Origin: Membranipora membranacea
Taxonomy: Eukaryota > Bryozoa > Gymnolaemata > Cheilostomatida > Membraniporidae
Direction: 5' to 3'
DNA: 64,000 nucleotides
Assembly: GCA_914767715.1 (NCBI GenBank)
Contig: OU612065.1
Location: 28,520,001 to 28,584,000, forward strand
Part shown: positions 12,301 through 26,700 of the stretch, piece after piece
How positions within the stretch are numbered: position 1 is the first letter of the stretch
How the letters are laid out: each line of letters begins with the position of its first letter
Translations under genes and position numbers: made by a program
The notes under the pieces: generated by a model
Seen by the model: only the letters and a program-made list of their open reading frames with translations
The model's database searches: none
Told to the model about the DNA's origin: nothing

Positions 12301-15300
12301 GTAAAAAACACCAAGGGTCCCCCCTTTGTTACTTTTTATAATTTTAAAGTCGCTCTCATCTCTGTTCTATTTATCGTAGGATCTTCATATTCTGGAATTT
12401 GAATGAGGCCAATGAGGCCATCAACTGGTCAGAGTTTAAAAGAAATCCGATGGCTTTTTAATTTTTTCGCCTGCCGTTTGGCATGTTTTTTTATGTCAAA
12501 ATTGGCCCTCGTTAAAAATGTTGCTGACGCCAATCTAAGAGGGGCAGCCCCGAACGGTTTTCCGTTCCAAAGTCAGCATGAAATTCCACACGGTATAGAG
12601 TAGGTTAGAAGGCAATCTATTTTTTAATCTGGCCGTAAAAAACACCAAGGGTCCCCCCTTTGTTACTTTTTATAATTTTAAAGTCGCTCTCATCTCTGTT
12701 CTATTTATCGTAGGATCTTCATATTCTGGAATTTGAATGAGGCCAATGAGGCCATCAACTGGTCAGAGTTCAAAAGAAATCCGATGGCTTTTTAATTTTT
12801 TCGCCTGCCGTTTGGCATGTTTTTTTATGTCAAAATTGGCCCTCGTTAAAAATGTTGCTGACGCCAATCTAAGAGGGGCAGCCCCGAACGGTTTTCCGTT
12901 CCAAAGTCAGCATGAAATTCCACACGGTATAGAGTAGGTTAGAAGGCAATCTATTTTTTAATCTGGCCGTAAAAAACACCAAGGGTCCCCCCTTTGTTAC
13001 TTTTTATAATTTTAAAGTCGCTCTCATCTCTGTTCTATTTATCGTAGGATCTTCATATTCTGGAATTTGAATGAGGCCAATGAGGCCATCAACTGGTCAG
13101 AGTTTAAAAGAAATCCGATGGCTTTTTAATTTTTTCGCCTGCCGTTTGGCATGTTTTTTTATGTCAAAATTGGCCCTCGTTAAAAATGTTGCTGACGCCA
13201 ATCTAAGAGGGGCAGCCCCGAACGGTTTTCCGTTCCAAAGTCAGCATGAAATTCCACACGGTATAGAGTAGGTTAGAAGGCAATCTATTTTTTAATCTGG
13301 CCGTAAAAAACACCAAGGGTCCCCCCTTTGTTACTTTTTATAATTTTAAAGTCGCTCTCATCTCTGTTCTATTTATCGTAGGATCTTCATATTCTGGAAT
13401 TTGAATGAGGCCAATGAGGCCATCAACTGGTCAGAGTTTAAAAGAAATCCGATGGCTTTTTAATTTTTTCGCCTGCCGTTTGGCATGTTTTTTTATGTCA
13501 AAATTGGCCCTCGTTAAAAATGTTGCTGACGCCAATCTAAGAGGGGCAGCCCCGAACGGTTTTCCGTTCCAAAGTCAGCATGAAATTCCACACGCTATAG
13601 AGTAGGTTAGAAGGCAATCTATTTTTTAATCTGGCCGTAAAAAACACCAAGGGTCCCCCCTTTGTTACTTTTTATAATTTTAAAGTCGCTCTCATCTCTG
13701 TTCTATTTATCGTAGGATCTTCATATTCTGGAATTTGAATGAGGCCAATGAGGCCATCAACTGGTCAGAGTTCAAAAGAAATCCGATGGCTTTTTAATTT
13801 TTTCGCCTGCCGTTTGGCATGTTTTTTTATGTCAAAATTGGCCCTCGTTAAAAATGTTGCTGACGCCAATCTAAGAGGGGCAGCCCCGAACGGTTTTCCG
13901 TTCCAAAGTCAGCATGAAATTCCACACGGTATAGAGTAGGTTAGAAGGCAATCTATTTTTTAATCTGGCCGTAAAAAACACCAAGGGTCCCCCCTTTGTT
14001 ACTTTTTATAATTTTAAAGTCGCTCTCATCTCTGTTCTATTTATCGTAGGATCTTCATATTCTGGAATTTGAATGAGGCCAATGAGGCCATCAACTGGTC
14101 AGAGTTTAAAAGAAATCCGATGGCTTTTTAATTTTTTCGCCTGCCGTTTGGCATGTTTTTTTATGTCAAAATTGGCCCTCGTTAAAAATGTTGCTGACGC
14201 CAATCTAAGAGGGGCAGCCCCGAACGGTTTTCCGTTCCAAAGTCAGCATGAAATTCCACACGGTATAGAGTAGGTTAGAAGGCAATCTATTTTTTAATCT
14301 GGCCGTAAAAAACACCAAGGGTCCCCCCTTTGTTACTTTTTATAATTTTAAAGTCGCTCTCATCTCTGTTCTATTTATCGTAGGATCTTCATATTCTGGA
14401 ATTTGAATGAGGCCAATGAGGCCATCAACTGGTCAGAGTTCAAAAGAAATCCGATGGCTTTTTAATTTTTTCGCCTGCCGTTTGGCATGTTTTTTTATGT
14501 CAAAATTGGCCCTCGTTAAAAATGTTGCTGACGCCAATCTAAGAGGGGCAGCCCCGAACGGTTTTCCGTTCCAAAGTCAGCATGAAATTCCACACGGTAT
14601 AGAGTAGGTTAGAAGGCAATCTATTTTTTAATCTGGCCGTAAAAAACACCAAGGGTCCCCCCTTTGTTACTTTTTATAATTTTAAAGTCGCTCTCATCTC
14701 TGTTCTATTTATCGTAGGATCTTCATATTCTGGAATTTGAATGAGGCCAATGAGGCCATCAACTGGTCAGAGTTTAAAAGAAATCCGATGGCTTTTTAAT
14801 TTTTTCGCCTGCCGTTTGGCATGTTTTTTTATGTCAAAATTGGCCCTCGTTAAAAATGTTGCTGACGCCAATCTAAGAGGGGCAGCCCCGAACGGTTTTC
14901 CGTTCCAAAGTCAGCATGAAATTCCACACGGTATAGAGTAGGTTAGAAGGCAATCTATTTTTTAATCTGGCCGTAAAAAACACCAAGGGTCCCCCCTTTG
15001 TTACTTTTTATAATTTTAAAGTCGCTCTCATCTCTGTTCTATTTATCGTAGGATCTTCATATTCTGGAATTTGAATGAGGCCAATGAGGCCATCAACTGG
15101 TCAGAGTTTAAAAGAAATCCGATGGCTTTTTAATTTTTTCGCCTGCCGTTTGGCATGTTTTTTTATGTCAAAATTGGCCCTCGTTAAAAATGTTGCTGAC
15201 GCCAATCTAAGAGGGGCAGCCCCGAACGGTTTTCCGTTCCAAAGTCAGCATGAAATTCCACACGGTATAGAGTAGGTTAGAAGGCAATCTATTTTTTAAT

Positions 15301-15408
15301 CTGGCCGTAAAAAACACCAAGGGTCCCCCCTTTGTTACTTTTTATAATTTTAAAGTCGCTCTCATCTCTGTTCTATTTATCGTAGGATCTTCATATTCTG
15401 GAATTTGA

Positions 15409-18400
15409 ATGAGGCCAATGAGGCCATCAACTGGTCAGAGTTTAAAAGAAATCCGATGGCTTTTTAATTTTTTCGCCTGCCGTTTGGCATGTTTTTTTAT
15501 GTCAAAATTGGCCCTCGTTAAAAATGTTGCTGACGCCAATCTAAGAGGGGCAGCCCCGAACGGTTTTCCGTTCCAAAGTCAGCATGAAATTCCACACGGT
15601 ATAGAGTAGGTTAGAAGGCAATCTAATTTTTAATCTGGCCGTAAAAAACACCAAGGGTCCCCCCTTTGTTACTTTTTATAATTTTAAAGTCGCTCTCATC
15701 TCTGTTCTATTTATCGTAGGATCTTCATATTCTGGAATTTGAATGAGGCCAATGAGGCCATCAACTGGTCAGAGTTTAAAAGAAATCCGATGGCTTTTTA
15801 ATTTTTTCGCCTGCCGTTTGGCATGTTTTTTTATGTCAAAATTGGCCCTCGTTAAAAATGTTGCTGACGCCAATCTAAGAGGGGCAGCCCCGAACGGTTT
15901 TCCGTTCCAAAGTCAGCATGAAATTCCACACGGTATAGAGTAGGTTAGAAGGCAATCTATTTTTTAATCTGGCCGTAAAAAACACCAAGGGTCCCCCCTT
16001 TGTTACTTTTTATAATTTTAAAGTCGCTCTCATCTCTGTTCTATTTATCGTAGGATCTTCATATTCTGGAATTTGAATGAGGCCAATGAGGCCATCAACT
16101 GGTCAGAGTTCAAAAGAAATCCGATGGCTTTTTAATTTTTTCGCCTGCCGTTTGGCATGTTTTTTTATGTCAAAATTGGCCCTCGTTAAAAATGTTGCTG
16201 ACGCCAATCTAAGAGGGGCAGCCCCGAACGGTTTTCCGTTCCAAAGTCAGCATGAAATTCCACACGGTATAGAGTAGGTTAGAAGGCAATCTATTTTTTA
16301 ATCTGGCCGTAAAAAACACCAAGGGTCCCCCCTTTGTTACTTTTTATAATTTTAAAGTCGCTCTCATCTCTGTTCTATTTATCGTAGGATCTTCATATTC
16401 TGGAATTTGAATGAGGCCAATGAGGCCATCAACTGGTCAGAGTTTAAAAGAAATCCGATGGCTTTTTAATTTTTTCGCCTGCCGTTTGGCATGTTTTTTT
16501 ATGTCAAAATTGGCCCTCGTTAAAAATGTTGCTGACGCCAATCTAAGAGGGGCAGCCCCGAACGGTTTTCCGTTCCAAAGTCAGCATGAAATTCCACACG
16601 GTATAGAGTAGGTTAGAAGGCAATCTATTTTTTAATCTGGCCGTAAAAAACACCAAGGGTCCCCCCTTTGTTACTTTTTATAATTTTAAAGTCGCTCTCA
16701 TCTCTGTTCTATTTATCGTAGGATCTTCATATTCTGGAATTTGAATGAGGCCAATGAGGCCATCAACTGGTCAGAGTTTAAAAGAAATCCGATGGCTTTT
16801 TAATTTTTTCGCCTGCCGTTTGGCATGTTTTTTTATGTCAAAATTGGCCCTCGTTAAAAATGTTGCTGACGCCAATCTAAGAGGGGCAGCCCCGAACGGT
16901 TTTCCGTTCCAAAGTCAGCATGAAATTCCACACGGTATAGAGTAGGTTAGAAGGCAATCTATTTTTTAATCTGGCCGTAAAAAACACCAAGGGTCCCCCC
17001 TTTGTTACTTTTTATAATTTTAAAGTCGCTCTCATCTCTGTTCTATTTATCGTAGGATCTTCATATTCTGGAATTTGAATGAGGCCAATGAGGCCATCAA
17101 CTGGTCAGAGTTCAAAAGAAATCCGATGGCTTTTTAATTTTTTCGCCTGCCGTTTGGCATGTTTTTTTATGTCAAAATTGGCCCTCGTTAAAAATGTTGC
17201 TGACGCCAATCTAAGAGGGGCAGCCCCGAACGGTTTTCCGTTCCAAAGTCAGCATGAAATTCCACACGGTATAGAGTAGGTTAGAAGGCAATCTATTTTT
17301 TAATCTGGCCGTAAAAAACACCAAGGGTCCCCCCTTTGTTACTTTTTATAATTTTAAAGTCGCTCTCATCTCTGTTCTATTTATCGTAGGATCTTCATAT
17401 TCTGGAATTTGAATGAGGCCAATGAGGCCATCAACTGGTCAGAGTTTAAAAGAAATCCGATGGCTTTTTAATTTTTTCGCCTGCCGTTTGGCATGTTTTT
17501 TTATGTCAAAATTGGCCCTCGTTAAAAATGTTGCTGACGCCAATCTAAGAGGGGCAGCCCCGAACGGTTTTCCGTTCCAAAGTCAGCATGAAATTCCACA
17601 CGGTATAGAGTAGGTTAGAAGGCAATCTATTTTTTAATCTGGCCGTAAAAAACACCAAGGGTCCCCCCTTTGTTACTTTTTATAATTTTAAAGTCGCTCT
17701 CATCTCTGTTCTATTTATCGTAGGATCTTCATATTCTGGAATTTGAATGAGGCCAATGAGGCCATCAACTGGTCAGAGTTTAAAAGAAATCCGATGGCTT
17801 TTTAATTTTTTCGCCTGCCGTTTGGCATGTTTTTTTATGTCAAAATTGGCCCTCGTTAAAAATGTTGCTGACGCCAATCTAAGAGGGGCAGCCCCGAACG
17901 GTTTTCCGTTCCAAAGTCAGCATGAAATTCCACACGGTATAGAGTAGGTTAGAAGGCAATCTATTTTTTAATCTGGCCGTAAAAAACACCAAGGGTCCCC
18001 CCTTTGTTACTTTTTATAATTTTAAAGTCGCTCTCATCTCTGTTCTATTTATCGTAGGATCTTCATATTCTGGAATTTGAATGAGGCCAATGAGGCCATC
18101 AACTGGTCAGAGTTTAAAAGAAATCCGATGGCTTTTTAATTTTTTCGCCTGCCGTTTGGCATGTTTTTTTATGTCAAAATTGGCCCTCGTTAAAAATGTT
18201 GCTGACGCCAATCTAAGAGGGGCAGCCCCGAACGGTTTTCCGTTCCAAAGTCAGCATGAAATTCCACACGGTATAGAGTAGGTTAGAAGGCAATCTATTT
18301 TTTAATCTGGCCGTAAAAAACACCAAGGGTCCCCCCTTTGTTACTTTTTATAATTTTAAAGTCGCTCTCATCTCTGTTCTATTTATCGTAGGATCTTCAT

Positions 18401-21400
18401 ATTCTGGAATTTGAATGAGGCCAATGAGGCCATCAACTGGTCAGAGTTTAAAAGAAATCCGATGGCTTTTTAATTTTTTCGCCTGCCGTTTGGCATGTTT
18501 TTTTATGTCAAAATTGGCCCTCGTTAAAAATGTTGCTGACGCCAATCTAAGAGGGGCAGCCCCGAACGGTTTTCCGTTCCAAAGTCAGCATGAAATTCCA
18601 CACGGTATAGAGTAGGTTAGAAGGCAATCTAATTTTTAATCTGGCCGTAAAAAACACCAAGGGTCCCCCCTTTGTTACTTTTTATAATTTTAAAGTCGCT
18701 CTCATCTCTGTTCTATTTATCGTAGGATCTTCATATTCTGGAATTTGAATGAGGCCAATGAGGCCATCAACTGGTCAGAGTTTAAAAGAAATCCGATGGC
18801 TTTTTAATTTTTTCGCCTGCCGTTTGGCATGTTTTTTTATGTCAAAATTGGCCCTCGTTAAAAATGTTGCTGACGCCAATCTAAGAGGGGCAGCCCCGAA
18901 CGGTTTTCCGTTCCAAAGTCAGCATGAAATTCCACACGGTATAGAGTAGGTTAGAAGGCAATCTATTTTTTAATCTGGCCGTAAAAAACACCAAGGGTCC
19001 CCCCTTTGTTACTTTTTATAATTTTAAAGTCGCTCTCATCTCTGTTCTATTTATCGTAGGATCTTCATATTCTGGAATTTGAATGAGGCCAATGAGGCCA
19101 TCAACTGGTCAGAGTTCAAAAGAAATCCGATGGCTTTTTAATTTTTTCGCCTGCCGTTTGGCATGTTTTTTTATGTCAAAATTGGCCCTCGTTAAAAATG
19201 TTGCTGACGCCAATCTAAGAGGGGCAGCCCCGAACGGTTTTCCGTTCCAAAGTCAGCATGAAATTCCACACGGTATAGAGTAGGTTAGAAGGCAATCTAT
19301 TTTTTAATCTGGCCGTAAAAAACACCAAGGGTCCCCCCTTTGTTACTTTTTATAATTTTAAAGTCGCTCTCATCTCTGTTCTATTTATCGTAGGATCTTC
19401 ATATTCTGGAATTTGAATGAGGCCAATGAGGCCATCAACTGGTCAGAGTTTAAAAGAAATCCGATGGCTTTTTAATTTTTTCGCCTGCCGTTTGGCATGT
19501 TTTTTTATGTCAAAATTGGCCCTCGTTAAAAATGTTGCTGACGCCAATCTAAGAGGGGCAGCCCCGAACGGTTTTCCGTTCCAAAGTCAGCATGAAATTC
19601 CACACGGTATAGAGTAGGTTAGAAGGCAATCTATTTTTTAATCTGGCCGTAAAAAACACCAAGGGTCCCCCCTTTGTTACTTTTTATAATTTTAAAGTCG
19701 CTCTCATCTCTGTTCTATTTATCGTAGGATCTTCATATTCTGGAATTTGAATGAGGCCAATGAGGCCATCAACTGGTCAGAGTTTAAAAGAAATCCGATG
19801 GCTTTTTAATTTTTTCGCCTGCCGTTTGGCATGTTTTTTTATGTCAAAATTGGCCCTCGTTAAAAATGTTGCTGACGCCAATCTAAGAGGGGCAGCCCCG
19901 AACGGTTTTCCGTTCCAAAGTCAGCATGAAATTCCACACGGTATAGAGTAGGTTAGAAGGCAATCTATTTTTTAATCTGGCCGTAAAAAACACCAAGGGT
20001 CCCCCCTTTGTTACTTTTTATAATTTTAAAGTCGCTCTCATCTCTGTTCTATTTATCGTAGGATCTTCATATTCTGGAATTTGAATGAGGCCAATGAGGC
20101 CATCAACTGGTCAGAGTTCAAAAGAAATCCGATGGCTTTTTAATTTTTTCGCCTGCCGTTTGGCATGTTTTTTTATGTCAAAATTGGCCCTCGTTAAAAA
20201 TGTTGCTGACGCCAATCTAAGAGGGGCAGCCCCGAACGGTTTTCCGTTCCAAAGTCAGCATGAAATTCCACACGGTATAGAGTAGGTTAGAAGGCAATCT
20301 ATTTTTTAATCTGGCCGTAAAAAACACCAAGGGTCCCCCCTTTGTTACTTTTTATAATTTTAAAGTCGCTCTCATCTCTGTTCTATTTATCGTAGGATCT
20401 TCATATTCTGGAATTTGAATGAGGCCAATGAGGCCATCAACTGGTCAGAGTTTAAAAGAAATCCGATGGCTTTTTAATTTTTTCGCCTGCCGTTTGGCAT
20501 GTTTTTTTATGTCAAAATTGGCCCTCGTTAAAAATGTTGCTGACGCCAATCTAAGAGGGGCAGCCCCGAACGGTTTTCCGTTCCAAAGTCAGCATGAAAT
20601 TCCACACGGTATAGAGTAGGTTAGAAGGCAATCTATTTTTTAATCTGGCCGTAAAAAACACCAAGGGTCCCCCCTTTGTTACTTTTTATAATTTTAAAGT
20701 CGCTCTCATCTCTGTTCTATTTATCGTAGGATCTTCATATTCTGGAATTTGAATGAGGCCAATGAGGCCATCAACTGGTCAGAGTTTAAAAGAAATCCGA
20801 TGGCTTTTTAATTTTTTCGCCTGCCGTTTGGCATGTTTTTTTATGTCAAAATTGGCCCTCGTTAAAAATGTTGCTGACGCCAATCTAAGAGGGGCAGCCC
20901 CGAACGGTTTTCCGTTCCAAAGTCAGCATGAAATTCCACACGGTATAGAGTAGGTTAGAAGGCAATCTATTTTTTAATCTGGCCGTAAAAAACACCAAGG
21001 GTCCCCCCTTTGTTACTTTTTATAATTTTAAAGTCGCTCTCATCTCTGTTCTATTTATCGTAGGATCTTCATATTCTGGAATTTGAATGAGGCCAATGAG
21101 GCCATCAACTGGTCAGAGTTTAAAAGAAATCCGATGGCTTTTTAATTTTTTCGCCTGCCGTTTGGCATGTTTTTTTATGTCAAAATTGGCCCTCGTTAAA
21201 AATGTTGCTGACGCCAATCTAAGAGGGGCAGCCCCGAACGGTTTTCCGTTCCAAAGTCAGCATGAAATTCCACACGGTATAGAGTAGGTTAGAAGGCAAT
21301 CTATTTTTTAATCTGGCCGTAAAAAACACCAAGGGTCCCCCCTTTGTTACTTTTTATAATTTTAAAGTCGCTCTCATCTCTGTTCTATTTATCGTAGGAT

Positions 21401-21420
21401 CTTCATATTCTGGAATTTGA
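15409..21420. repeat. Tandem duplication of a nine-monomer block
   Basis: The nine monomers at 15409-18414 and the nine at 18415-21420 show the same order of the two-state T/C site (T T C T T C T T T). They also share a T-to-A change in the first monomer of each block (15626 and 18632, 3006 bp apart, exactly 9 x 334) that I saw nowhere else. This is best explained by one recent unequal exchange that doubled about 3 kb. The agreement may reach two monomers further left. Confidence 0.7.
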
Positions 21421-23758
21421 ATGAGGCCAATGAGGCCATCAACTGGTCAGAGTTCAAAAGAAATCCGATGGCTTTTTAATTTTTTCGCCTGCCGTTTGGC
21501 ATGTTTTTTTATGTCAAAATTGGCCCTCGTTAAAAATGTTGCTGACGCCAATCTAAGAGGGGCAGCCCCGAACGGTTTTCCGTTCCAAAGTCAGCATGAA
21601 ATTCCACACGGTATAGAGTAGGTTAGAAGGCAATCTATTTTTTAATCTGGCCGTAAAAAACACCAAGGGTCCCCCCTTTGTTACTTTTTATAATTTTAAA
21701 GTCGCTCTCATCTCTGTTCTATTTATCGTAGGATCTTCATATTCTGGAATTTGAATGAGGCCAATGAGGCCATCAACTGGTCAGAGTTTAAAAGAAATCC
21801 GATGGCTTTTTAATTTTTTCGCCTGCCGTTTGGCATGTTTTTTTATGTCAAAATTGGCCCTCGTTAAAAATGTTGCTGACGCCAATCTAAGAGGGGCAGC
21901 CCCGAACGGTTTTCCGTTCCAAAGTCAGCATGAAATTCCACACGGTATAGAGTAGGTTAGAAGGCAATCTATTTTTTAATCTGGCCGTAAAAAACACCAA
22001 GGGTCCCCCCTTTGTTACTTTTTATAATTTTAAAGTCGCTCTCATCTCTGTTCTATTTATCGTAGGATCTTCATATTCTGGAATTTGAATGAGGCCAATG
22101 AGGCCATCAACTGGTCAGAGTTCAAAAGAAATCCGATGGCGTTTTAATTTTTTCGCCTGCCGTTTGGCATGTTTTTTTATGTCAAAATTGGCCCTCGTTA
22201 AAAATGTTGCTGACGCCAATCTAAGAGGGGCAGCCCCGAACGGTTTTCCGTTCCAAAGTCAGCATGAAATTCCACACGGTATAGAGTAGGTTAGAAGGCA
22301 ATCTATTTTTTAATCTGGCCGTAAAAAACACCAAGGGTCCCCCCTTTGTTACTTTTTATAATTTTAAAGTCGCTCTCATCTCTGTTCTATTTATCGTAGG
22401 ATCTTCATATTCTGGAATTTGAATGAGGCCAATGAGGCCATCAACTGGTCAGAGTTCAAAAGAAATCCGATGGCTTTTTAATTTTTTCGCCTGCCGTTTG
22501 GCATGTTTTTTTATGTCAAAATTGGCCCTCGTTAAAAATGTTGCTGACGCCAATCTAAGAGGGGCAGCCCCGAACGGTTTTCCGTTCCAAAGTCAGCATG
22601 AAATTCCACACGGTATAGAGTAGGTTAGAAGGCAATCTATTTTTTAATCTGGCCGTAAAAAACACCAAGGGTCCCCCCTTTGTTACTTTTTATAATTTTA
22701 AAGTCGCTCTCATCTCTGTTCTATTTATCGTAGGATCTTCATATTCTGGAATTTGAATGAGGCCAATGAGGCCATCAACTGGTCAGAGTTTAAAAGAAAT
22801 CCGATGGCTTTTTAATTTTTTCGCCTGCCGTTTGGCATGTTTTTTTATGTCAAAATTGGCCCTCGTTAAAAATGTTGCTGACGCCAATCTAAGAGGGGCA
22901 GCCCCGAACGGTTTTCCGTTCCAAAGTCAGCATGAAATTCCTTACGGTATAGAGTAGGTTAGAAGGCAATCTATTTTTTAATCTGGCCGTAAAAAACACC
23001 AAGGGTCCCCCCTTTGTTACTTTTTATAATTTTAAAGTCGCTCTCATCTCTGTTCTATTTATCGTAGGATCTTCATATTCTGGAATTTGAATGAGGCCAA
23101 TGAGGCCATCAACTGGTCAGAGTTTAAAAGAAATCCGATGGCTTTTTAATTTTTTCGCCTGCCGTTTGGCATGTTTTTTTATGTCAAAATTGGCCCTCGT
23201 TAAAAATGTTGCTGACGCCAATCTAAGAGGGGCAGCCCCGAACGGTTTTCCGTTCCAAAGTCAGCATGAAATTCCACACGGTATAGAGTAGGTTAGAAGG
23301 CAATCTATTTTTTAATCTGGCCGTAAAAAACACCAAGGGTCCCCCCTTTGTTACTTTTTATAATTTTAAAGTCGCTCTCATCTCTGTTCTATTTATCGTA
23401 GGATCTTCATATTCTGGAATTTGAATGAGGCCAATGAGGCCATCAACTGGTCAGAGTTTAAAAGAAATCCGATGGCTTTTTAATTTTTTCGCCTGCCGTT
23501 TGGCATGTTTTTTTATGTCAAAATTGGCCCTCGTTAAAAATGTTGCTGACGCCAATCTAAGAGGGGCAGCCCCGAACGGTTTTCCGTTCCAAAGTCAGCA
23601 TGAAATTCCACACGGTATAGAGTAGGTTAGAAGGCAATCTATTTTTTAATCTGGCCGTAAAAAACACCAAGGGTCCCCCCTTTGTTACTTTTTATAATTT
23701 TAAAGTCGCTCTCATCTCTGTTCTATTTATCGTAGGATCTTCATATTCTGGAATTTGA

Positions 23759-26700
23759 ATGAGGCCAATGAGGCCATCAACTGGTCAGAGTTCAAAAGAA
23801 ATCCGATGGCTTTTTAATTTTTTCGCCTGCCGTTTGGCATGTTTTTTTATGTCAAAATTGGCCCTCGTTAAAAATGTTGCTGACGCCAATCTAAGAGTGG
23901 CAGCCCCGAACGGTTTTCCGTTCCAAAGTCAGCATGAAATTCCACACGGTATAGAGTAGGTTAGAAGGCAATCTATTTTTTAATCTGGCCGTAAAAAACA
24001 CCAAGGGTCCCCCCTTTGTTACTTTTTATAATTTTAAAGTCGCTCTCATCTCTGTTCTATTTATCGTAGGATCTTCATATTCTGGAATTTGAATGAGGCC
24101 AATGAGGCCATCAACTGGTCAGAGTTTAAAAGAAATCCGATGGCTTTTTAATTTTTTCGCCTGCCGTTTGGCATGTTTTTTTATGTCAAAATTGGCCCTC
24201 GTTAAAAATGTTGCTGACGCCAATCTAAGAGTGGCAGCCCCGAACGGTTTTCCGTTCCAAAGTCAGCATGAAATTCCACACGGTATAGAGTAGGTTAGAA
24301 GGCAATCTACTTTTTAATCTGGCCGTAAAAAACACCAAGGGTCCCCCCTTTGTTACTTTTTATAATTTTAAAGTCGCTCTCATCTCTGTTCTATTTATCG
24401 TAGGATCTTCATATTCTGGAATTTGAATGAGGCCAATGAGGCCATCAACTGGTCAGAGTTTAAAAGAAATCCGATGGCTTTTTAATTTTTTCGCCTGCCG
24501 TTTGGCATGTTTTTTTATGTCAAAATTGGCCCTCGTTAAAAATGTTGCTGACGCCAATCTAAGAGTGGCAGCCCCGAACGGTTTTCCGTTCCAAAGTCAG
24601 CATGAAGTTCCACACGGTATAGAGTAGGTTAGAAGGCAATCTATTTTTTAATTTGGCCGTAAAAAACACCAAGGGTCCCCCCTTTGTTACTTTTTATAAT
24701 TTTAAAGTCGCTCTCATCTCTGTTCTATTTATCGTAGGATCTTCATATTCTGGACTTTGAATGAGGCCAATGAGGCCATCAACTGGTCAGAGTTTAAAAG
24801 AAATCCGATGGCTTTTTAATTTTTTCGCCTGCCGTTTGGCATGTTTTTTTATGTCAAAATTGGCCCTCGTTAAAAATGTTGCTGACGCCAATCTAAGAGT
24901 GGCAGCCCCGAACGGTTTTCCGTTCCAAAGTCAGCATGAAATTCCACACGGTATAGAGTAGGTTAGAAGGCAATCTATTTTTTAATCTGGCCGTAAAAAA
25001 CACCAAGGGTCCCCCCTTTGCTACTTTTTATAATTTTAAAGTCGCTCTCATCTCTGTTCTATTTATCGTAGGATATTCATATTCTGGAATTTGAATGAGG
25101 CCAATGAGGCCATCAACTGGTCAGAGTTTAAAAGAAATCCGATGGCTTTTTTAATTTTTTCGCCTGCCGTTTGGCATGTTTTTTTATGTCAAAATTGGCC
25201 CTCGTTAAAAATGTTGCTGACGCCAATCTAAGAGTGGCAGCCCCGAACGGTTTTCCGTTCCAAAGTCAGCATGAAATTCCACACGGTATAGAGTAGGTTA
25301 GAAGGCAATCTATTTTTTAATCTGGCCGTAAAAAACACCAAGGGTCCCCCCTTTGTTACTTTTTATAATTTTAAAGTCGCTCTCATCTCTGTTCTATTTA
25401 TCGTAGGATCTTCATATTCCTGAATTTGAATGAGGCCAATGAGGCCATCAACTGGTCAGAGTTTAAAAGAAATCCGATGGCTTTTTAATTTTTTCGCCTG
25501 CCGTTTGGCATGTTTTTTTATGTCAAAATTGGCCCTTGTTAAAAATGTTGCTGACGCCAATCTAAGAGTGGCAGCCCCGAACGGTTTTCCGTTCCAAAGT
25601 CAGCATGAAATTCCACACGGTATAGAGTAGGTTAGAAGGCAATCTACTTTTTAATCTGGCCGCAAAAAACACCAAGGGTCCCCCCTTTGTTACTTTTTAT
25701 AATTTTAAAGTCGCTCTCATCTCTGTTCTATTTATCGTAGGATCTTCATATTCTGGAATTTGAATGAGGCCAATGAGGCCATCAACTGGTCAGAGTTTAA
25801 AAGAAATCCGATGGCTTTTTAATTTTTTCGCCTGCCGTTTGGCATGTTTTTTTATGTCAAAATTGGCCCTCGTTAAAAATGTTGCTGACGCCAATCTAAG
25901 AGTGGCAGCCCCGAACGGTTTTCCGTTCCAAAGTCAGCATGAAGTTCCACACGGTATAGAGTAGGTTACAAGGCAATCTATTTTTTAATTTGGCCGTAAA
26001 AAACACCAAGGGTCCCCCCTTTGTTACTTTTTATAATTTTAAAGTCGCTCTCATCTCTGTTCTATTTATCGTAGGATCTTCATATTCTGGAATTTGAATG
26101 AGGCCAATGAGGCCATCAACTGGTCAGAGTTTAAAAGAAATCCGATGGCTTTTTAATATTTTCGCCTGCCGTGTGGCATGTTTTTTTATGTCAAAATTGG
26201 CCCTCGTTAAAAATGTTGCTGACGCCAATCTAAGAGTGGCAGCCCCGAACGGTTTTCCGTTCCAAAGGCAGCATGAAATTCCACACGGTATAGAGTAGGT
26301 TAGAAGGCAATCTATTTTGTAATCTGGCCGTAAAAAACACCAAGGGTCCCCCCTTTGTTACTTTTTATAATTTTAAAGTCGCTCTCATCTCTGTTCTATT
26401 TATCGTAGGATCTTCATATTCTGGAATTTGAATGAGGCCAATGAGGCCATCAACTGGTCAGAGTTTAAAAGAAATCCGATGGCTTTTTAATTTTTTCGCC
26501 TGCCGTTTGGCATGTTTTTTTATGTCAAAATTGGCCCTCGTTAAAAATGTTGCTGACGCCAATCTAAGAGTGGCAGCCCCGAACGGTTTTCCGTTCCAAA
26601 GTCAGCATGAAATTCCACACGGTATAGAGTAGGTTAGAAGGCAATCTATTTTTTAATCTGGCCGTAAAAAACACCAAGGGTCCCCCCTTTGTTACTTTTT

